A stretch of DNA of 64,000 nucleotides from Pseudomonas laurylsulfativorans (GTDB lineage Bacteria; Pseudomonadota; Gammaproteobacteria; Pseudomonadales; Pseudomonadaceae), in assembly GCF_002906155.1 (NCBI RefSeq), contig NZ_MUJK01000001.1, forward strand, positions 310,001-374,000, written 5' to 3'. The notes under the pieces were generated by a model. It made no database searches. It saw nothing but the letters and a program-made list of their open reading frames with translations, and was not told the DNA's origin. Position numbers and translations under genes: made by a program. Every line of letters begins with the position of its first letter. The stretch's first letter is position 1. Positions 28,748-40,330 of this stretch are shown here, in pieces.

Positions 28748-31285
28748 TCAGTTCGGTTGGCCGATCATCGTGCGAATCTTGTTGGCCAGCAGGTCGATGG
28801 AAAACGGTTTGGCCACCATGTCCATGCCTTCTTCAAGGAAACCCTGGCGTTCGGCGGCGATTTGCGCATAACCGGTCATGAACAGTACTTTCAGTTCGGG
28901 ACGGTGCTGGCGGGCGATTTCCGCCAGTTGTCGGCCATTCATGCCCGGCAACCCCACGTCGGTCACCAGCAGGTCCACCCTCAGGTCCGACTCCAGCACT
29001 GGCAGGGCGCCCTTGGCATCTTCGGCTTCATGGGTGCGGTAACCGAGCTCCTTGAGCAGGTCCAGCACCAGCATGCGCACCGCCGCATCGTCCTCGACCA
29101 GCATCACGGTCTCGCCGGCAATCGCCGCCGGTGCCTCACCGACGACGGGTGCCAGGACGTTGTCCGGCTCGGTCGAGTGCAGGCGCGGCAGGTACAAGCG
29201 CACGCTGGTGCCCCGTCCGGGCAGGCTGAACAGGCTGACGTGGCCACCCGATTGTTGGGCGAAACCGTAGATCATCGACAGGCCCAGGCCGGTGCCCTGG
29301 CCGATGGGCTTGGTGGTGAAGAATGGGTCGAATGCCTTGGCCAGCACCGAGGGCGTCATGCCGGTGCCGTTGTCACTCACCGCAATCATCACGTAGTCGC
29401 CGGCCTTGACCGGTTCCAGGGTCGTGATGTCGCTGCCGTCGAGGTATACGTTGACCGTTTCGATCTGCAACTCGCCGCCATCGGGCATGGCGTCCCGGGC
29501 GTTGATCACCAGGTTGAGCAAGGCGTTTTCCAGTTGGCTGACATCAGTGCTGACCCGCCAGATGTTCTCGGCCAATTGCAGTTTGAGTGCGATGTTGTCG
29601 CCCTTGGTACGACTGAACAGGTCTTCGAGCGAGTGAATCAACTCGTTGGGGTCCAGCGGCTTGCGGTTGAGCGACTGGCGCCGGGAGAAGGCCAGCAAGC
29701 GATGGGTGAGGGCGGCGGCGCGGTTGGCCGAGGACACCGCCGCCTCGGTGAATCGGCCGATTTCGTTGAGGCGGCCGTCGGCGATGTAGCGTTGCATCAG
29801 GTCGAGGCTGCCGATGATGCCGGTGAGCATGTTGTTGAAATCGTGGGCGATGCCGCCGGTAAGCTGACCGACCGCCTCCATTTTCTGGGCATGGCGCAAG
29901 GCGTCCTCGGCACGCTCACGCTCGAACATCTCGTTTTGCAAACGCTCGTTGGCCTCGGCCAATTGACGGGTGCGCGCGGCAACCCGTTCCTCAAGGGTTT
30001 CGTTGAGATTGCGCAGGGCTTCTTCGGTCTTTTTGCGTTCGGTTTCGTCGATCACGAAGATGTAGAAACCGTTCACCGCACCGTCTGGGCCGTGGCGGGG
30101 CAGGTAATTCATCAAGGCCTGGCGGATGCTGCCATCACGGTGTGGCGTGCTGATGCTGAAACAGCAAGGCCGGCCGGACAGTGCCTCAGTGATGTAAGGC
30201 GCGCGCAAGGCATAGGCTTCTTCGCCAAGCACTTCAAGAATGGTTCGCCCGTATAGCTCTTGCGGGGTCAGCCCGTACCAGTCCAGGTACGCCGCATTGT
30301 TCAGGCGAAAACGTTCTTCGCGATCGACGTAGCTGATCAGGATCGGCATGGCGTTGATGATCAGTTGCAGTTCGGTCTGGCTCTGGCGTAGGGCCTGCTC
30401 GGTATGTTTACGCTCGGTCAGGTCCAGGGCGGCGCCGAGAAAGCGCATCGGCCGGCCGTGGTGATCCTTGTAGCAGCGGCCACGGGCAAACACCCAGCGC
30501 ATCTGGCCGTCGGATTGCAGCAGGCGGTATTCCTCGGCGTATTCGCTGCCATGGGTGATGCAATGCTTGATGCTGCGGGCGATCAGGGCGCGGTCTTCGG
30601 GGTGTACGCCGTGCAGGTACTCACTGATCGGCAACTGGTTGGCCATGGCCGGGTCGATGCCGTGCAGTTGGGCAAAGTGCGCATCGGCGATGAAACGGTC
30701 TTCGCTGATGTCCCAGTCCCAGGTGCCGACCGCATCGGTGGCGGCGAGGGCCAGTTGCAGGCGCTCCTCGGTTTCACGCTGGGCCTTGAGGCTGGCCGCC
30801 GAGCGCTGTTCAAGTTCGAGGGCGATGCGTCGGCGCTCATTGGTTTCGATGGCGGTGACCAGAATCCCGGCTACTGCGGCACTTTCGTCGCGGATCGGGC
30901 TGTAGGTCAGGTCGAGCCAGAAGTCGGATTCGCGGCCCTCACGTTGCAGGGTAAAGCGCTGCTCGCTGTAGGTCCGTACCTGACCCTGCAGGACGGCGCT
31001 GTAAATCGGGTCGGTAAAGTCTTTCAACTCCGGCCAGATCAGGTGTGTCGGTTGGCCGAAAGCGTGCGGATGTTTGCTTCCGGCGAGCAGGGCGAAGCCG
31101 TCGTTGTAGATCTGCGTCAATTGCGGGCCCCACAGCAACAACATCGGCATCGGTGAGTGAATCACGATGTCCACGGCGGTTCGCAGGCTCTGTGGCCAAG
31201 TGCTGGCCGCGCCCAGCGGGCTGCTTGCCCAGTCGATTCGGGCGATCAAGGCCTGGGCTTCGCTGGCGGTGGGTGTCGCGTTCAT
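28748..31285 (-). CDS. Hybrid sensor histidine kinase (three PAS domains, kinase, receiver)
   Basis: An 845 aa cytosolic signalling protein with no membrane segment. In order: three PAS domains (about 20-150, 165-295 and 300-425), a coiled coil, HisKA with the phosphorylated His in GGIAHDFNNMLTGIIGS, HATPase_c (SDNGTGMTPSVLAKAFDPFF, then GQGTGLGLSMIYGF) and a C-terminal receiver with acceptor Asp in LLVTDVGLPGMNG. The PAS domains suggest sensing of a soluble ligand, redox state or light; no chromophore cysteine could be assigned. The ATG at 31285 follows AGGACTCCCAG and is preferred to an in-frame ATG at 31321 without a site. No partner regulator is adjacent, so its output is unknown. Confidence 0.92.
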   Translation of the reverse strand: MNATPTASEAQALIARIDWASSPLGAASTWPQSLRTAVDIVIHSPMPMLLLWGPQLTQIYNDGFALLAGSKHPHAFGQPTHLIWPELKDFTDPIYSAVLQGQVRTYSEQRFTLQREGRESDFWLDLTYSPIRDESAAVAGILVTAIETNERRRIALELEQRSAASLKAQRETEERLQLALAATDAVGTWDWDISEDRFIADAHFAQLHGIDPAMANQLPISEYLHGVHPEDRALIARSIKHCITHGSEYAEEYRLLQSDGQMRWVFARGRCYKDHHGRPMRFLGAALDLTERKHTEQALRQSQTELQLIINAMPILISYVDREERFRLNNAAYLDWYGLTPQELYGRTILEVLGEEAYALRAPYITEALSGRPCCFSISTPHRDGSIRQALMNYLPRHGPDGAVNGFYIFVIDETERKKTEEALRNLNETLEERVAARTRQLAEANERLQNEMFERERAEDALRHAQKMEAVGQLTGGIAHDFNNMLTGIIGSLDLMQRYIADGRLNEIGRFTEAAVSSANRAAALTHRLLAFSRRQSLNRKPLDPNELIHSLEDLFSRTKGDNIALKLQLAENIWRVSTDVSQLENALLNLVINARDAMPDGGELQIETVNVYLDGSDITTLEPVKAGDYVMIAVSDNGTGMTPSVLAKAFDPFFTTKPIGQGTGLGLSMIYGFAQQSGGHVSLFSLPGRGTSVRLYLPRLHSTEPDNVLAPVVGEAPAAIAGETVMLVEDDAAVRMLVLDLLKELGYRTHEAEDAKGALPVLESDLRVDLLVTDVGLPGMNGRQLAEIARQHRPELKVLFMTGYAQIAAERQGFLEEGMDMVAKPFSIDLLANKIRTMIGQPN

Positions 31286-31432
31286 CTGGGAGTCCTGAGC
31301 CTGAGTCGCTTTAGCTGGCATCTATTCTTGCACAGGTGACAGGCCCAGGTTGATTCGGAGGCTTGAGCGGTTCAGCGATACACGACCCTGTGGGAACGAG
31401 GGGCATTGGCCGACGGCGCCGAAAACACCAAA

Positions 31433-31534
31433 CCCTGTAGGAGCGAGCTTGCTCGCGATAAACCTGAGAGCGCCGCGGGGCACCTGCCCACCAGCGTTAT
31501 CGTTGAAGACCATCGCGAGCAAACTCGCTCCTAC
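31433..31534. repeat. REP pair upstream of the sensor kinase
   Basis: CTGTAGGAGCGAGCTTGCTC and GAGCAAACTCGCTCCTACA are inverted copies about 60 bases apart, between the sensor kinase promoter and the end of the acetoacetyl-CoA synthetase gene. Confidence 0.85.
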
Positions 31535-31536
31535 AC

Positions 31537-33492
<1,956 letters not shown>

Positions 33493-33530
33493 GGTTTGCC
33501 TCTTCTTATCAACGCACTAAATCGGGTTTT

Positions 33531-33664
33531 TGTGGCGAGGGGGCTTGCCTCCGTTGGGTGGCGAAGCCGCCCCTAAATCCTGCCCCCGGTTTGAATTCAT
33601 ATTCCGCGAGCACTGAATTTACGACTGCTGCGCAGCCGGACGGGGGCGAGCCCCCTCGCCACAG
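33531..33664. repeat. Composite REP element within the hydroxybutyrate operon
   Basis: Inverted ends GTGGCGAGGGGGCTTGCCTC and GGGGGCGAGCCCCCTCGCCA lie between hbdH and the acetoacetate ligase gene. The element may modulate expression of the distal gene. Confidence 0.85.
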
Positions 33665-33679
33665 GGGTTTAGCGGCTGG

Positions 33680-34453
33680 TCACTGCGCCAACCACCCACC
33701 ATCAACATTCCACGCTGCGCCACGCACCTGGCTACCGGCTTCGCTGCACAGGAACAGCACCAGTTCACCCAGTTGCGGCGGTGTCACGAACTCCAGTGAT
33801 GGCTGCTTTTCAGCGAGCAAATCATGCTGCGCCTGCTGCGGGTCAACGCCACTGGCGGCTCGATCATCGATCTGTTTTTGCACCAGCGGCGTCAATACCC
33901 AGCCAGGGCAGATCGCATTGCAGGTGACCTGGGTGGTTGCGGTTTCCAGCGCGACCACTTTGGTCAAGCCGATCACGCCATGCTTGGCCGCGACGTAGGC
34001 TGACTTGCCCACCGAACCGACCAGGCCATGCACCGAGGCAATGTTGATCACCCGGCCCCAGCCCTTGGCACGCATGCCCGGCAGGCTCAAGCGGGTGCTG
34101 TGGAACACCGACGACAGGTTGATGGCGATGATCGAATCCCAGCGTTCCACCGGGAACTCGTCCACCGCCGCCACGTGTTGAATGCCGGCGTTGTTGACCA
34201 GAATGTCGACGCCGCCAAACTCACTTTCGGCGTAGGCGATCATGTCGGCAATCTGTGCCGGATCGCTGACATCGGCCGGGTGATGACCGACCTTGCCGCC
34301 GAACTGTTGCACCTCGGCGATCACTTGGGAGGCATCGCCAAAGCCATTGAGGATCAGGTTGGCCCCGGCCTTGGCCAGGCTGAGGGCGATCCCCAGGCCG
34401 ATGCCGCTGGTGGAGCCGGTGACCAGTGCGGTCTTGCCCGAAAGAGTCGTCAT
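33680..34453 (-). CDS. hbdH: 3-hydroxybutyrate dehydrogenase
   Basis: Short-chain dehydrogenase of 257 aa that oxidises D-3-hydroxybutyrate to acetoacetate with NAD+. It has the cofactor loop TGSTSGIGLGIAL, NNAG, and the catalytic Ser-Tyr-Lys set in NIASVHGLVGSVGKSAYVAAKHG. ATG 34453 follows GAGGTATTC. It begins 8 bases after the transporter gene, so it is part of the same operon. Confidence 0.93.
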   Translation of the reverse strand: MTTLSGKTALVTGSTSGIGLGIALSLAKAGANLILNGFGDASQVIAEVQQFGGKVGHHPADVSDPAQIADMIAYAESEFGGVDILVNNAGIQHVAAVDEFPVERWDSIIAINLSSVFHSTRLSLPGMRAKGWGRVINIASVHGLVGSVGKSAYVAAKHGVIGLTKVVALETATTQVTCNAICPGWVLTPLVQKQIDDRAASGVDPQQAQHDLLAEKQPSLEFVTPPQLGELVLFLCSEAGSQVRGAAWNVDGGWLAQ

Positions 34454-34460
34454 GAATACC

Positions 34461-35852
34461 TCACACAATGCCAGTGGCGTAGAAGGTGCCGATCACCACG
34501 AAAACTGCCAGGGTCTTGATCAGCGTAATGCAGAAAATGTCTTTATAGGCTTCGCGGTGGGTCAGCCCGGTCACCGCCAGCAGGGTAATCACCGCGCCGT
34601 TGTGTGGCAGGGTGTCCATACCGCCGCTGGCCATCGCGGCGACCCGGTGCAGCACTTCCAGCGGAATATTTGCCGCGTGGGCGGCACTGATGAACTGCTC
34701 GGACATTGCTGCCAGCGCGATGCTCATGCCGCCCGAAGCGGAACCGGTGATGCCGGCCAGCAGGGTCACAGTAATCGCTTCGTTGACCAGCGGATTGGGA
34801 ATGCTCTTGAGCCAGTCGGCCAACACCAGAAAGCCCGGCAGCGATGCGATCACCGCGCCGAAACCGTATTCCGAGGCGGTGTTCATCGCCGCCAGCAACG
34901 CACCGCTGACCGCGCTTTTGCTGCCTTCGGCGAGTTTGCTGCGAATTGCCTGGAAGCCAAACACCAGGACCATGAGGATGCCGATCAGCAGCGCCGCCTG
35001 TACTGCCCAGATCGCCGTGAGCTTGGCGATTTCGGTGGTCACGGGCGCGGCCATGCCCGGCAGCGCAAGGCTGTGGGTCTTGCCATACACCTGTGGAATC
35101 CAATGGGTGAACAGCAGGTTCATGATACCCACCGCCAATAGAGGCGACAGCGCCAGCCACGGGTTGGGCAGCTTGAGGTCGGCGGCGGTTTCCGGTTCGT
35201 TGCGCAGGTCAGAGCCATAACCTTCACCGGCGCGCTGTGCCTTGTTGCGCTGGCGCTGGAGAAACAGCATGCCGGCACAGAACACGAAGATCGTGCCGAT
35301 CACGCCCAGCCACGGCGCCGCCCACGCGGTGGTGTTGAAGAAGGTGCTGGGGATGATGTTCTGGATTTGTGGCGTGCCGGGCAGGGCGTCCATGGTGAAC
35401 GAGAACGCGCCCAGGGCAATGGTCGCCGGGATCAGGCGCTTGGGGATGTTGCTCTGGCGGAACATCTCGGCGGCAAACGGATAGACCGCGAACACCACCA
35501 CAAACAGCGAGACGCCACCGTAGGTCAGCAGGGCACAGACCAGCACGATCACCAGCATCGCCTGGCGGGTGCCGAGCAGGCGAATCGCCGCCGCGACGAT
35601 GGAGCGCGAGAAGCCGGACAGTTCGATCAATTTGCCGAACACCGCGCCAAGCAGAAACACCGGGAAATACAGCTTGATGAACCCGACCATTTTTTCCATG
35701 AACACCCCGGTGAAAGCGGGGGCGACAGCAGACGGGTCGGTCAGCAGGACCGCGCCGAGGGCGGCAATCGGGGCAAAAAGGATAACGCTGTAGCCACGGT
35801 AGGCCGCCAGCATCAGCAGCGCGAGGGCTGCCAAGGCAATGATCACACTCAT
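34461..35852 (-). CDS. GntP family permease, probable 3-hydroxybutyrate transporter
   Basis: Inner-membrane symporter of 463 aa with about twelve hydrophobic segments and GntP/CitMHS-type sequence (LFFVVFAVYP-like segments, ALPGTPQIQNIIPSTFF). Placement before hydroxybutyrate dehydrogenase and acetoacetate ligase suggests import of D-3-hydroxybutyrate. ATG 35852 follows AGGAGACACC. It is first in the operon, about 57 bases downstream of a sigma-54 promoter. Confidence 0.88.
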   Translation of the reverse strand: MSVIIALAALALLMLAAYRGYSVILFAPIAALGAVLLTDPSAVAPAFTGVFMEKMVGFIKLYFPVFLLGAVFGKLIELSGFSRSIVAAAIRLLGTRQAMLVIVLVCALLTYGGVSLFVVVFAVYPFAAEMFRQSNIPKRLIPATIALGAFSFTMDALPGTPQIQNIIPSTFFNTTAWAAPWLGVIGTIFVFCAGMLFLQRQRNKAQRAGEGYGSDLRNEPETAADLKLPNPWLALSPLLAVGIMNLLFTHWIPQVYGKTHSLALPGMAAPVTTEIAKLTAIWAVQAALLIGILMVLVFGFQAIRSKLAEGSKSAVSGALLAAMNTASEYGFGAVIASLPGFLVLADWLKSIPNPLVNEAITVTLLAGITGSASGGMSIALAAMSEQFISAAHAANIPLEVLHRVAAMASGGMDTLPHNGAVITLLAVTGLTHREAYKDIFCITLIKTLAVFVVIGTFYATGIV

Positions 35853-35908
35853 GGTGTGTCTCCTGGGTTGTTATTTTTGTTGGGTGAAACGTTGTAGGAG
35901 AGGCGTAT

Positions 35909-35924
35909 AGCGAGTTTTGTGCCA
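35909..35924 (-). promoter_or_regulatory. Sigma-54 promoter of the hydroxybutyrate operon
   Basis: On the minus strand TGGCACAAAACTCGCT matches the -24/-12 consensus, with GG and GC ten bases apart. The gene for a sigma-54 activator lies directly upstream. Confidence 0.8.
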
Positions 35925-35986
35925 GCTCTATATGTGATTGATATATAAGGGAAAATAATTTTGTTGCTGATGTTTTTCGATCTTGT

Positions 35987-36002
35987 GTCTCTGTAATGAG
36001 AA
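35987..36002. promoter_or_regulatory. Candidate activator binding site (proximal)
   Basis: GTCTC-TGTAAT-GAGAA is an inverted repeat with a six-base spacer, about 63 bases upstream of the sigma-54 promoter. The same design recurs at 36122-36137, as expected for an enhancer. Confidence 0.5.
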
Positions 36003-36021
36003 CTTTTTTGGATGTAATGCC

Positions 36022-36089
36022 GCCATCGCTGGCAAGCCAGCTCCTACAGGGAATTGCGTAAACCTGTAGGAGCTGGCTTGCCAGCGATT
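36022..36089. repeat. REP pair between the operon and its activator
   Basis: GCCATCGCTGGCAAGCCAGC and GCTGGCTTGCCAGCGAT are inverted copies separated by about 25 bases. They sit between the two candidate activator sites. Confidence 0.88.
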
Positions 36090-36121
36090 CGCGCGCAGTG
36101 CGTCCTATAAAAGAGAATCGT

Positions 36122-36137
36122 GTCTCCTTATAGAGAC
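36122..36137. promoter_or_regulatory. Candidate activator binding site (distal)
   Basis: GTCTC-CTTATA-GAGAC is a perfect inverted repeat, overlapping the stop codon of the activator gene and about 198 bases from the sigma-54 promoter. Such distances suit an enhancer that works by DNA looping. Confidence 0.5.
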
Positions 36138-37543
36138 TCGGCAATCCCCAGCGCCACCATCTTCTTGTACAACGTCGACCGTCCAAGCCCCAGTCGTGCT
36201 GCGGCTTCAATCACCTTGCCCCCGCATTGCGCGAGGGTGGTTTCGATCAGTTGCCGGTCAAAGCGCTCCCGCGCTGCAGTGAACGTCTCATGGGCGATCG
36301 GTTCGATGGTCAAGGGCGCCACGCGCTCTACCGGAGTGAACGTTCCAATCGCCGCGCGGATATCCGCTGTCGTCAGGCGCAAATCATCACTGAGCAGCGC
36401 GGCCCGCTCCAGCACATTGCGCAGTTCGCGGATGTTCCCCGGCCAGGCGTGTTGCCCCAACAATGCCAGGGCTTCGTGGTGCAGTTCATGCTGGCTGCGC
36501 AGTTCTTCGAGTATGGCTTCACTGAGTGCCGGCACGTCATCCAGGCGGTCGCGCAGGGGCGGAACCTGTATCGGCAACACGTTGAGCCGGTAGTACAAGT
36601 CGGCGCGGAATTCGCCGCGTTTGATCGCCGCTTCCAGGTCCGTAGAGGTCGCGGCGATTACCCGCACATCGCTCTGGATCACTTCGTTGGAGCCCACCGG
36701 CTCGAATTCTTTTTCCTGCAACACCCGCAACAATTTGCTTTGCAGGGGCAGCGGCATGTCGCCGATTTCGTCGAGGAACAGCGTGCCGCCCTGGGCGATC
36801 TGCAATTTACCGGCGCGGCCCTTGCGGTCGGCTCCGGTAAACGCGCCGGGGGCGGTGCCGAAAAATTCGGCCTCCAGCAGCGATTCGGGAATCGCCGCGC
36901 TGTTGATGCTGACAAACGCCTTGTGTGCACGGGGCGAGGCATTGTGGATCGCCTGGGCCAGCAACTCCTTGCCGGTGCCGGTTTCGCCGAGCAGCAGCAC
37001 CGGTGATTCGGTGCTCGCACTGCGCCGGGCGCGGCGTTTGACTTCCAGGCTGGCGGCGCTGGTGCCGATGAAATGGGCAAAGTTGTATTTGGTCTGCCGT
37101 GCCCGTAGCAGCGAGCGGGTGGAGGCCAGTTCTTCCTGCATGCTCATGTAGCGCTTGAGCATTGGCGACAGGCTGCGCAACTCATCGAACAGGGCGAAAC
37201 CAATGGCGCCGATCACCACGCCGGCATCGTCGTGAATCGGCAGGCGCATGACCACCAGCGGCTCTTTGGGGGTGTCTTGCATGTCTAGCAGGATCGGCCG
37301 GCCGGTGCGCACCACTTCACGCAACAGGCTGCCGGGGATCACACTTTCGCAGGGCTTGCCGATTGCGACTTCTGCCGATTGCAGGCCGAAGCGTCGGGCA
37401 TAGCGCTCATTCATCCAGACGATGTTGGCATCGCGGTCGACAATCACCGTGCCCTCGCTCGATTGCTCGATGATCTCGAACAACGAGCGGATCGCCAGCA
37501 AGCGAACGCGCTGGTAGTCCTTGAGGCTTTCGGTGGTGTTCAT
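36128..37543 (-). CDS. Sigma-54-dependent activator with PAS domain
   Basis: Enhancer-binding protein of 471 aa. It has an N-terminal PAS domain (about 15-130), a AAA+ domain with Walker A GETGTGKEL and the sigma-54 contact motif GAFTGA (in APGAFTGADRKGRAG), and a C-terminal Fis-type helix-turn-helix (GKVIEAAARLGLGRSTLYKK). ATG 37543 follows AGGATCAAACCC. It lies upstream of the transporter-hbdH-ligase operon in the same orientation and very probably activates it. The PAS domain would detect the inducer, possibly a short-chain hydroxy acid. Confidence 0.93.
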   Translation of the reverse strand: MNTTESLKDYQRVRLLAIRSLFEIIEQSSEGTVIVDRDANIVWMNERYARRFGLQSAEVAIGKPCESVIPGSLLREVVRTGRPILLDMQDTPKEPLVVMRLPIHDDAGVVIGAIGFALFDELRSLSPMLKRYMSMQEELASTRSLLRARQTKYNFAHFIGTSAASLEVKRRARRSASTESPVLLLGETGTGKELLAQAIHNASPRAHKAFVSINSAAIPESLLEAEFFGTAPGAFTGADRKGRAGKLQIAQGGTLFLDEIGDMPLPLQSKLLRVLQEKEFEPVGSNEVIQSDVRVIAATSTDLEAAIKRGEFRADLYYRLNVLPIQVPPLRDRLDDVPALSEAILEELRSQHELHHEALALLGQHAWPGNIRELRNVLERAALLSDDLRLTTADIRAAIGTFTPVERVAPLTIEPIAHETFTAARERFDRQLIETTLAQCGGKVIEAAARLGLGRSTLYKKMVALGIAESL

Positions 37544-37576
37544 GGGTTTGATCCTGATGATTTATTGCCTGTGCCG

Positions 37577-37660
37577 GCCCCTTCGCGAGCAGGCTCGCTC
37601 CTACAGTTGATCTGTGTCGTTCACAAATCCCCTGTGGGAGCGAGCCTGCTCGCGAAGGCC
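37577..37660. repeat. REP pair
   Basis: CCTTCGCGAGCAGGCTCGCT and the inverted AGCGAGCCTGCTCGCGAAGG lie between the sigma-54 activator and the yejF-like gene. Confidence 0.88.
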
Positions 37661-37688
37661 GCGCCTCGGTCCAACTGAACGCAGCCGA

Positions 37689-39266
37689 TTATGCCTGCCC
37701 AAGCAACGCCGCCGCCAACAGCTCCTTGGTGTACGGGTGCTGCGGTGAGTCGAACACCTCATGGCTGGCGCCGCGTTCCACCACTTTGCCGTCCTTGATC
37801 ACGATCATGTCGTGGGCCAGGGCGCGCACCACCGCCAGGTCATGACTGATGAAAAGGTAGGTCAACCCGTGTTTTTCCTGAAGTTGGCGGAGCAGGGCGA
37901 CCACCTGTTTTTGCACCGTGCGATCCAGCGCCGAAGTCGGTTCGTCGAGCAGGATCAGCGCCGGTTTCAGTACCAGCGCCCGGGCAATGGCAATGCGCTG
38001 ACGTTGGCCGCCGGAGAACTCGTGGGGATAACGATGACGACTTTGCGGGTCGAGGCCGACTTCGCTCAGTGCCCGGATCACTTCGGCGTTGCACTCTTCA
38101 GTGCTCAGCTCGCTGTGCACCTCCAGGCCCTCGCTGATGATCTGCGCTACCGACATCCGCGGGCTGAGGCTGCCGAAGGGGTCCTGGAACACTACCTGCA
38201 TTTTCTTGCGCCACGGCCGAAGCTGCTTCTGCGTCAGGCCGTCCAGTGCCTGGCCCTGAAAGCGGATGCTGCCTTCGGAGTCGAGCAAGCGCAGGATCGC
38301 CTGGCCAAGGGTGGACTTGCCCGAACCTGACTCGCCGACAATGCCCAGGGTCTTGCCGCGCTGAATGTTCAGGCTGATGCCATCGACGGCGCGCAGCCAG
38401 GTCTTGCGCTGAAACAAGCCGCCACTGACGGGAAACCGCACCCGCAGGTCGTCCACCTCCAGTACGTTTTCGCGCTCGTCCCGGGGCAAGGCTTCGCCCT
38501 CGGGTTCGGCGTGCAGCAATACACAGCTGTAAGGGTGCTTGGGTTCGGTGAAAAGGATTTCGCAAGGCGCCTGCTCGACGATTTCCCCGGCCTTCATCAC
38601 GCACACGCGTTGGGCGATGCTGCGCACCAGATTGAGGTCATGACTGATCAGCAGCAGCGACATGCCCAACCGCTGTTGCAGGGATTTGAGCAGCAGCAGG
38701 ATCTTGCGCTGCACCGTCACATCCAGCGCGGTGGTCGGTTCATCGGCGATCAGGAGTTCCGGCTCGCAGGCCAGGGCCATGGCGATCATCACCCGTTGGC
38801 GTTGGCCGCCGGACAACTGGTGGGGATAGGCCTTGAGGCGTTCCTCGGGTTTCTGGATGCCCACCAGGTGCAGCAATTCGAGGATTCGTGCTTGCGCCGC
38901 CTTGCCGGCCAGGCCTTTGTGCACCAGCAAGGTTTCACCGATCTGTTTTTCGATGGAGTGCAGCGGGTTCAGGGAGGTCATCGGCTCCTGAAAGATCATC
39001 GCGATGCGATTGCCGCGCAGTTTGCGCAACTTGCCGGTATCTGCGCCCACCAGTTCCTGGCCGCGATAGCGAATGCTGCCCGTTGTCTCGGTATCGGTTG
39101 GCGGCAGCAATTGCAGGATCGAGTGGGCCGTCACCGACTTGCCCGAGCCCGACTCGCCCACCAGCGCCAGGCATTCGCCGGGGCGGATGTCCAGGCACAG
39201 ATTGCGCACCACGGTCTGGCCGCTGAAGGCCACGCTGAGGTCTCGGATTTCGATCAGGTTGGTCAT
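37689..39266 (-). CDS. yejF: Peptide ABC transporter ATP-binding protein (YejF-like, two ATPase domains)
   Basis: A 525 aa fusion of two oligopeptide-type ATPases. The first has [13 protein letters not shown] and [15 protein letters not shown]; the second has [13 protein letters not shown] and [15 protein letters not shown]. YejF drives the YejB/YejE channel for peptide uptake; in enterobacteria YejABEF imports microcin C and confers peptide resistance phenotypes. It is last in the yejABEF-type operon, about 40 bases after yejE. Confidence 0.92.
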   Translation of the reverse strand: MTNLIEIRDLSVAFSGQTVVRNLCLDIRPGECLALVGESGSGKSVTAHSILQLLPPTDTETTGSIRYRGQELVGADTGKLRKLRGNRIAMIFQEPMTSLNPLHSIEKQIGETLLVHKGLAGKAAQARILELLHLVGIQKPEERLKAYPHQLSGGQRQRVMIAMALACEPELLIADEPTTALDVTVQRKILLLLKSLQQRLGMSLLLISHDLNLVRSIAQRVCVMKAGEIVEQAPCEILFTEPKHPYSCVLLHAEPEGEALPRDERENVLEVDDLRVRFPVSGGLFQRKTWLRAVDGISLNIQRGKTLGIVGESGSGKSTLGQAILRLLDSEGSIRFQGQALDGLTQKQLRPWRKKMQVVFQDPFGSLSPRMSVAQIISEGLEVHSELSTEECNAEVIRALSEVGLDPQSRHRYPHEFSGGQRQRIAIARALVLKPALILLDEPTSALDRTVQKQVVALLRQLQEKHGLTYLFISHDLAVVRALAHDMIVIKDGKVVERGASHEVFDSPQHPYTKELLAAALLGQA

Positions 39267-39307
39267 ATCAACATTCCGTTTTCAAGAGCGTGCATCAAGA
39301 TCGCGGA

Positions 39308-40330
39308 TCAAGATCGCGGATCAAATGCGTCGCGCAACGCTTCGCCAATGAATACCAGTAAAGAAAGAATCAGCGCCAGGGTGAAAAACGCTGTCAGACC
39401 CAGCCACGGCGCTTGCAGGTTCTGCTTGCCCTGGCCGATCAGTTCGCCCAGCGAAGCGCTGCCCGCCGGCATGCCGAAGCCGAGGAAATCCAGTGCCGTC
39501 AGGGTGGAAATTGCCCCGGTGAGGATGAACGGCAAGTAGCTCAAAGTCGCGTTCATGGCGTTGGGCAGGATGTGCCGCACGATGACTTTGCGGTCGGTCA
39601 GGCCCAGCGCCCGCGCGGCCTTGACGTATTCCAGGTTGCGCCCGCGCAGGAACTCGGCGCGCACCACGTCCACCAGGGCCAGCCATGAAAACAGCGCCAT
39701 GATCCCCAGTAGCCACCAGAAACTCGGCTCGACGAAGCCCGACAGAATGATCAGCAGGTACAGCACCGGCAATCCGGACCACACCTCCAGCAGACGCTGA
39801 CCGAGCAAGTCCACCCAGCCGCCGTAATAGCCTTGCAGGGCCCCGGCCGCGATGCCGATCAGGGCACTGACAAACGTCAACATCAAGGCAAACAGGATCG
39901 ATACTCGGGCACCGAAGATCACCCGGGCCAGAACGTCCCGTGCCTGGTCGTCGGTGCCCAGCCAATTGACGCTGGAGGGCGGACTGGGGGCGGGTTTGTT
40001 CAGGTCGTAGTTGGGCGTGTCGTCACTGAACGGAATCGGTGGGAACAGCAGCCAGCCACCGTCCTTCTTGATCAGCTTCTGCACGTAGTCGCTGCGGTAG
40101 TCGGCCTGGAATGGCAGTTGCCCGCCAAACTCCTGCTCGGTATGGCGCTTGAAGACTGGGAAGTACCACTGGCCCTGATAGCTGACCACCAGCGGTTTGT
40201 CGTTGGCGATCAACTCGCCGCCCAGGGTCATCAGGAACAGGCCGATAAACAGCCAGAGCGACCACCAGCCCCGGCGATTTTTCTTGAAGCGCGCAAAGCG
40301 GCGACGCGCCAACGGTGAAAGCTTGACCAT
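39308..40330 (-). CDS. yejE: Peptide ABC transporter permease YejE
   Basis: A 340 aa inner-membrane permease of the DppC/OppC type. It has an N-terminal helix (WWSLWLFIGLFLMTLGGELI), a periplasmic insert typical of YejE and about five further helices. The ATPase-contact loop around EYVKAARALGLTDRKVIVRH is present. Its start codon shares a base with the yejB stop (TGATG). Near the 3' end, around 39295-39325, a short direct repeat of ATCAAGATCGCGG spans the stop codon. Confidence 0.94.
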   Translation of the reverse strand: MVKLSPLARRRFARFKKNRRGWWSLWLFIGLFLMTLGGELIANDKPLVVSYQGQWYFPVFKRHTEQEFGGQLPFQADYRSDYVQKLIKKDGGWLLFPPIPFSDDTPNYDLNKPAPSPPSSVNWLGTDDQARDVLARVIFGARVSILFALMLTFVSALIGIAAGALQGYYGGWVDLLGQRLLEVWSGLPVLYLLIILSGFVEPSFWWLLGIMALFSWLALVDVVRAEFLRGRNLEYVKAARALGLTDRKVIVRHILPNAMNATLSYLPFILTGAISTLTALDFLGFGMPAGSASLGELIGQGKQNLQAPWLGLTAFFTLALILSLLVFIGEALRDAFDPRS

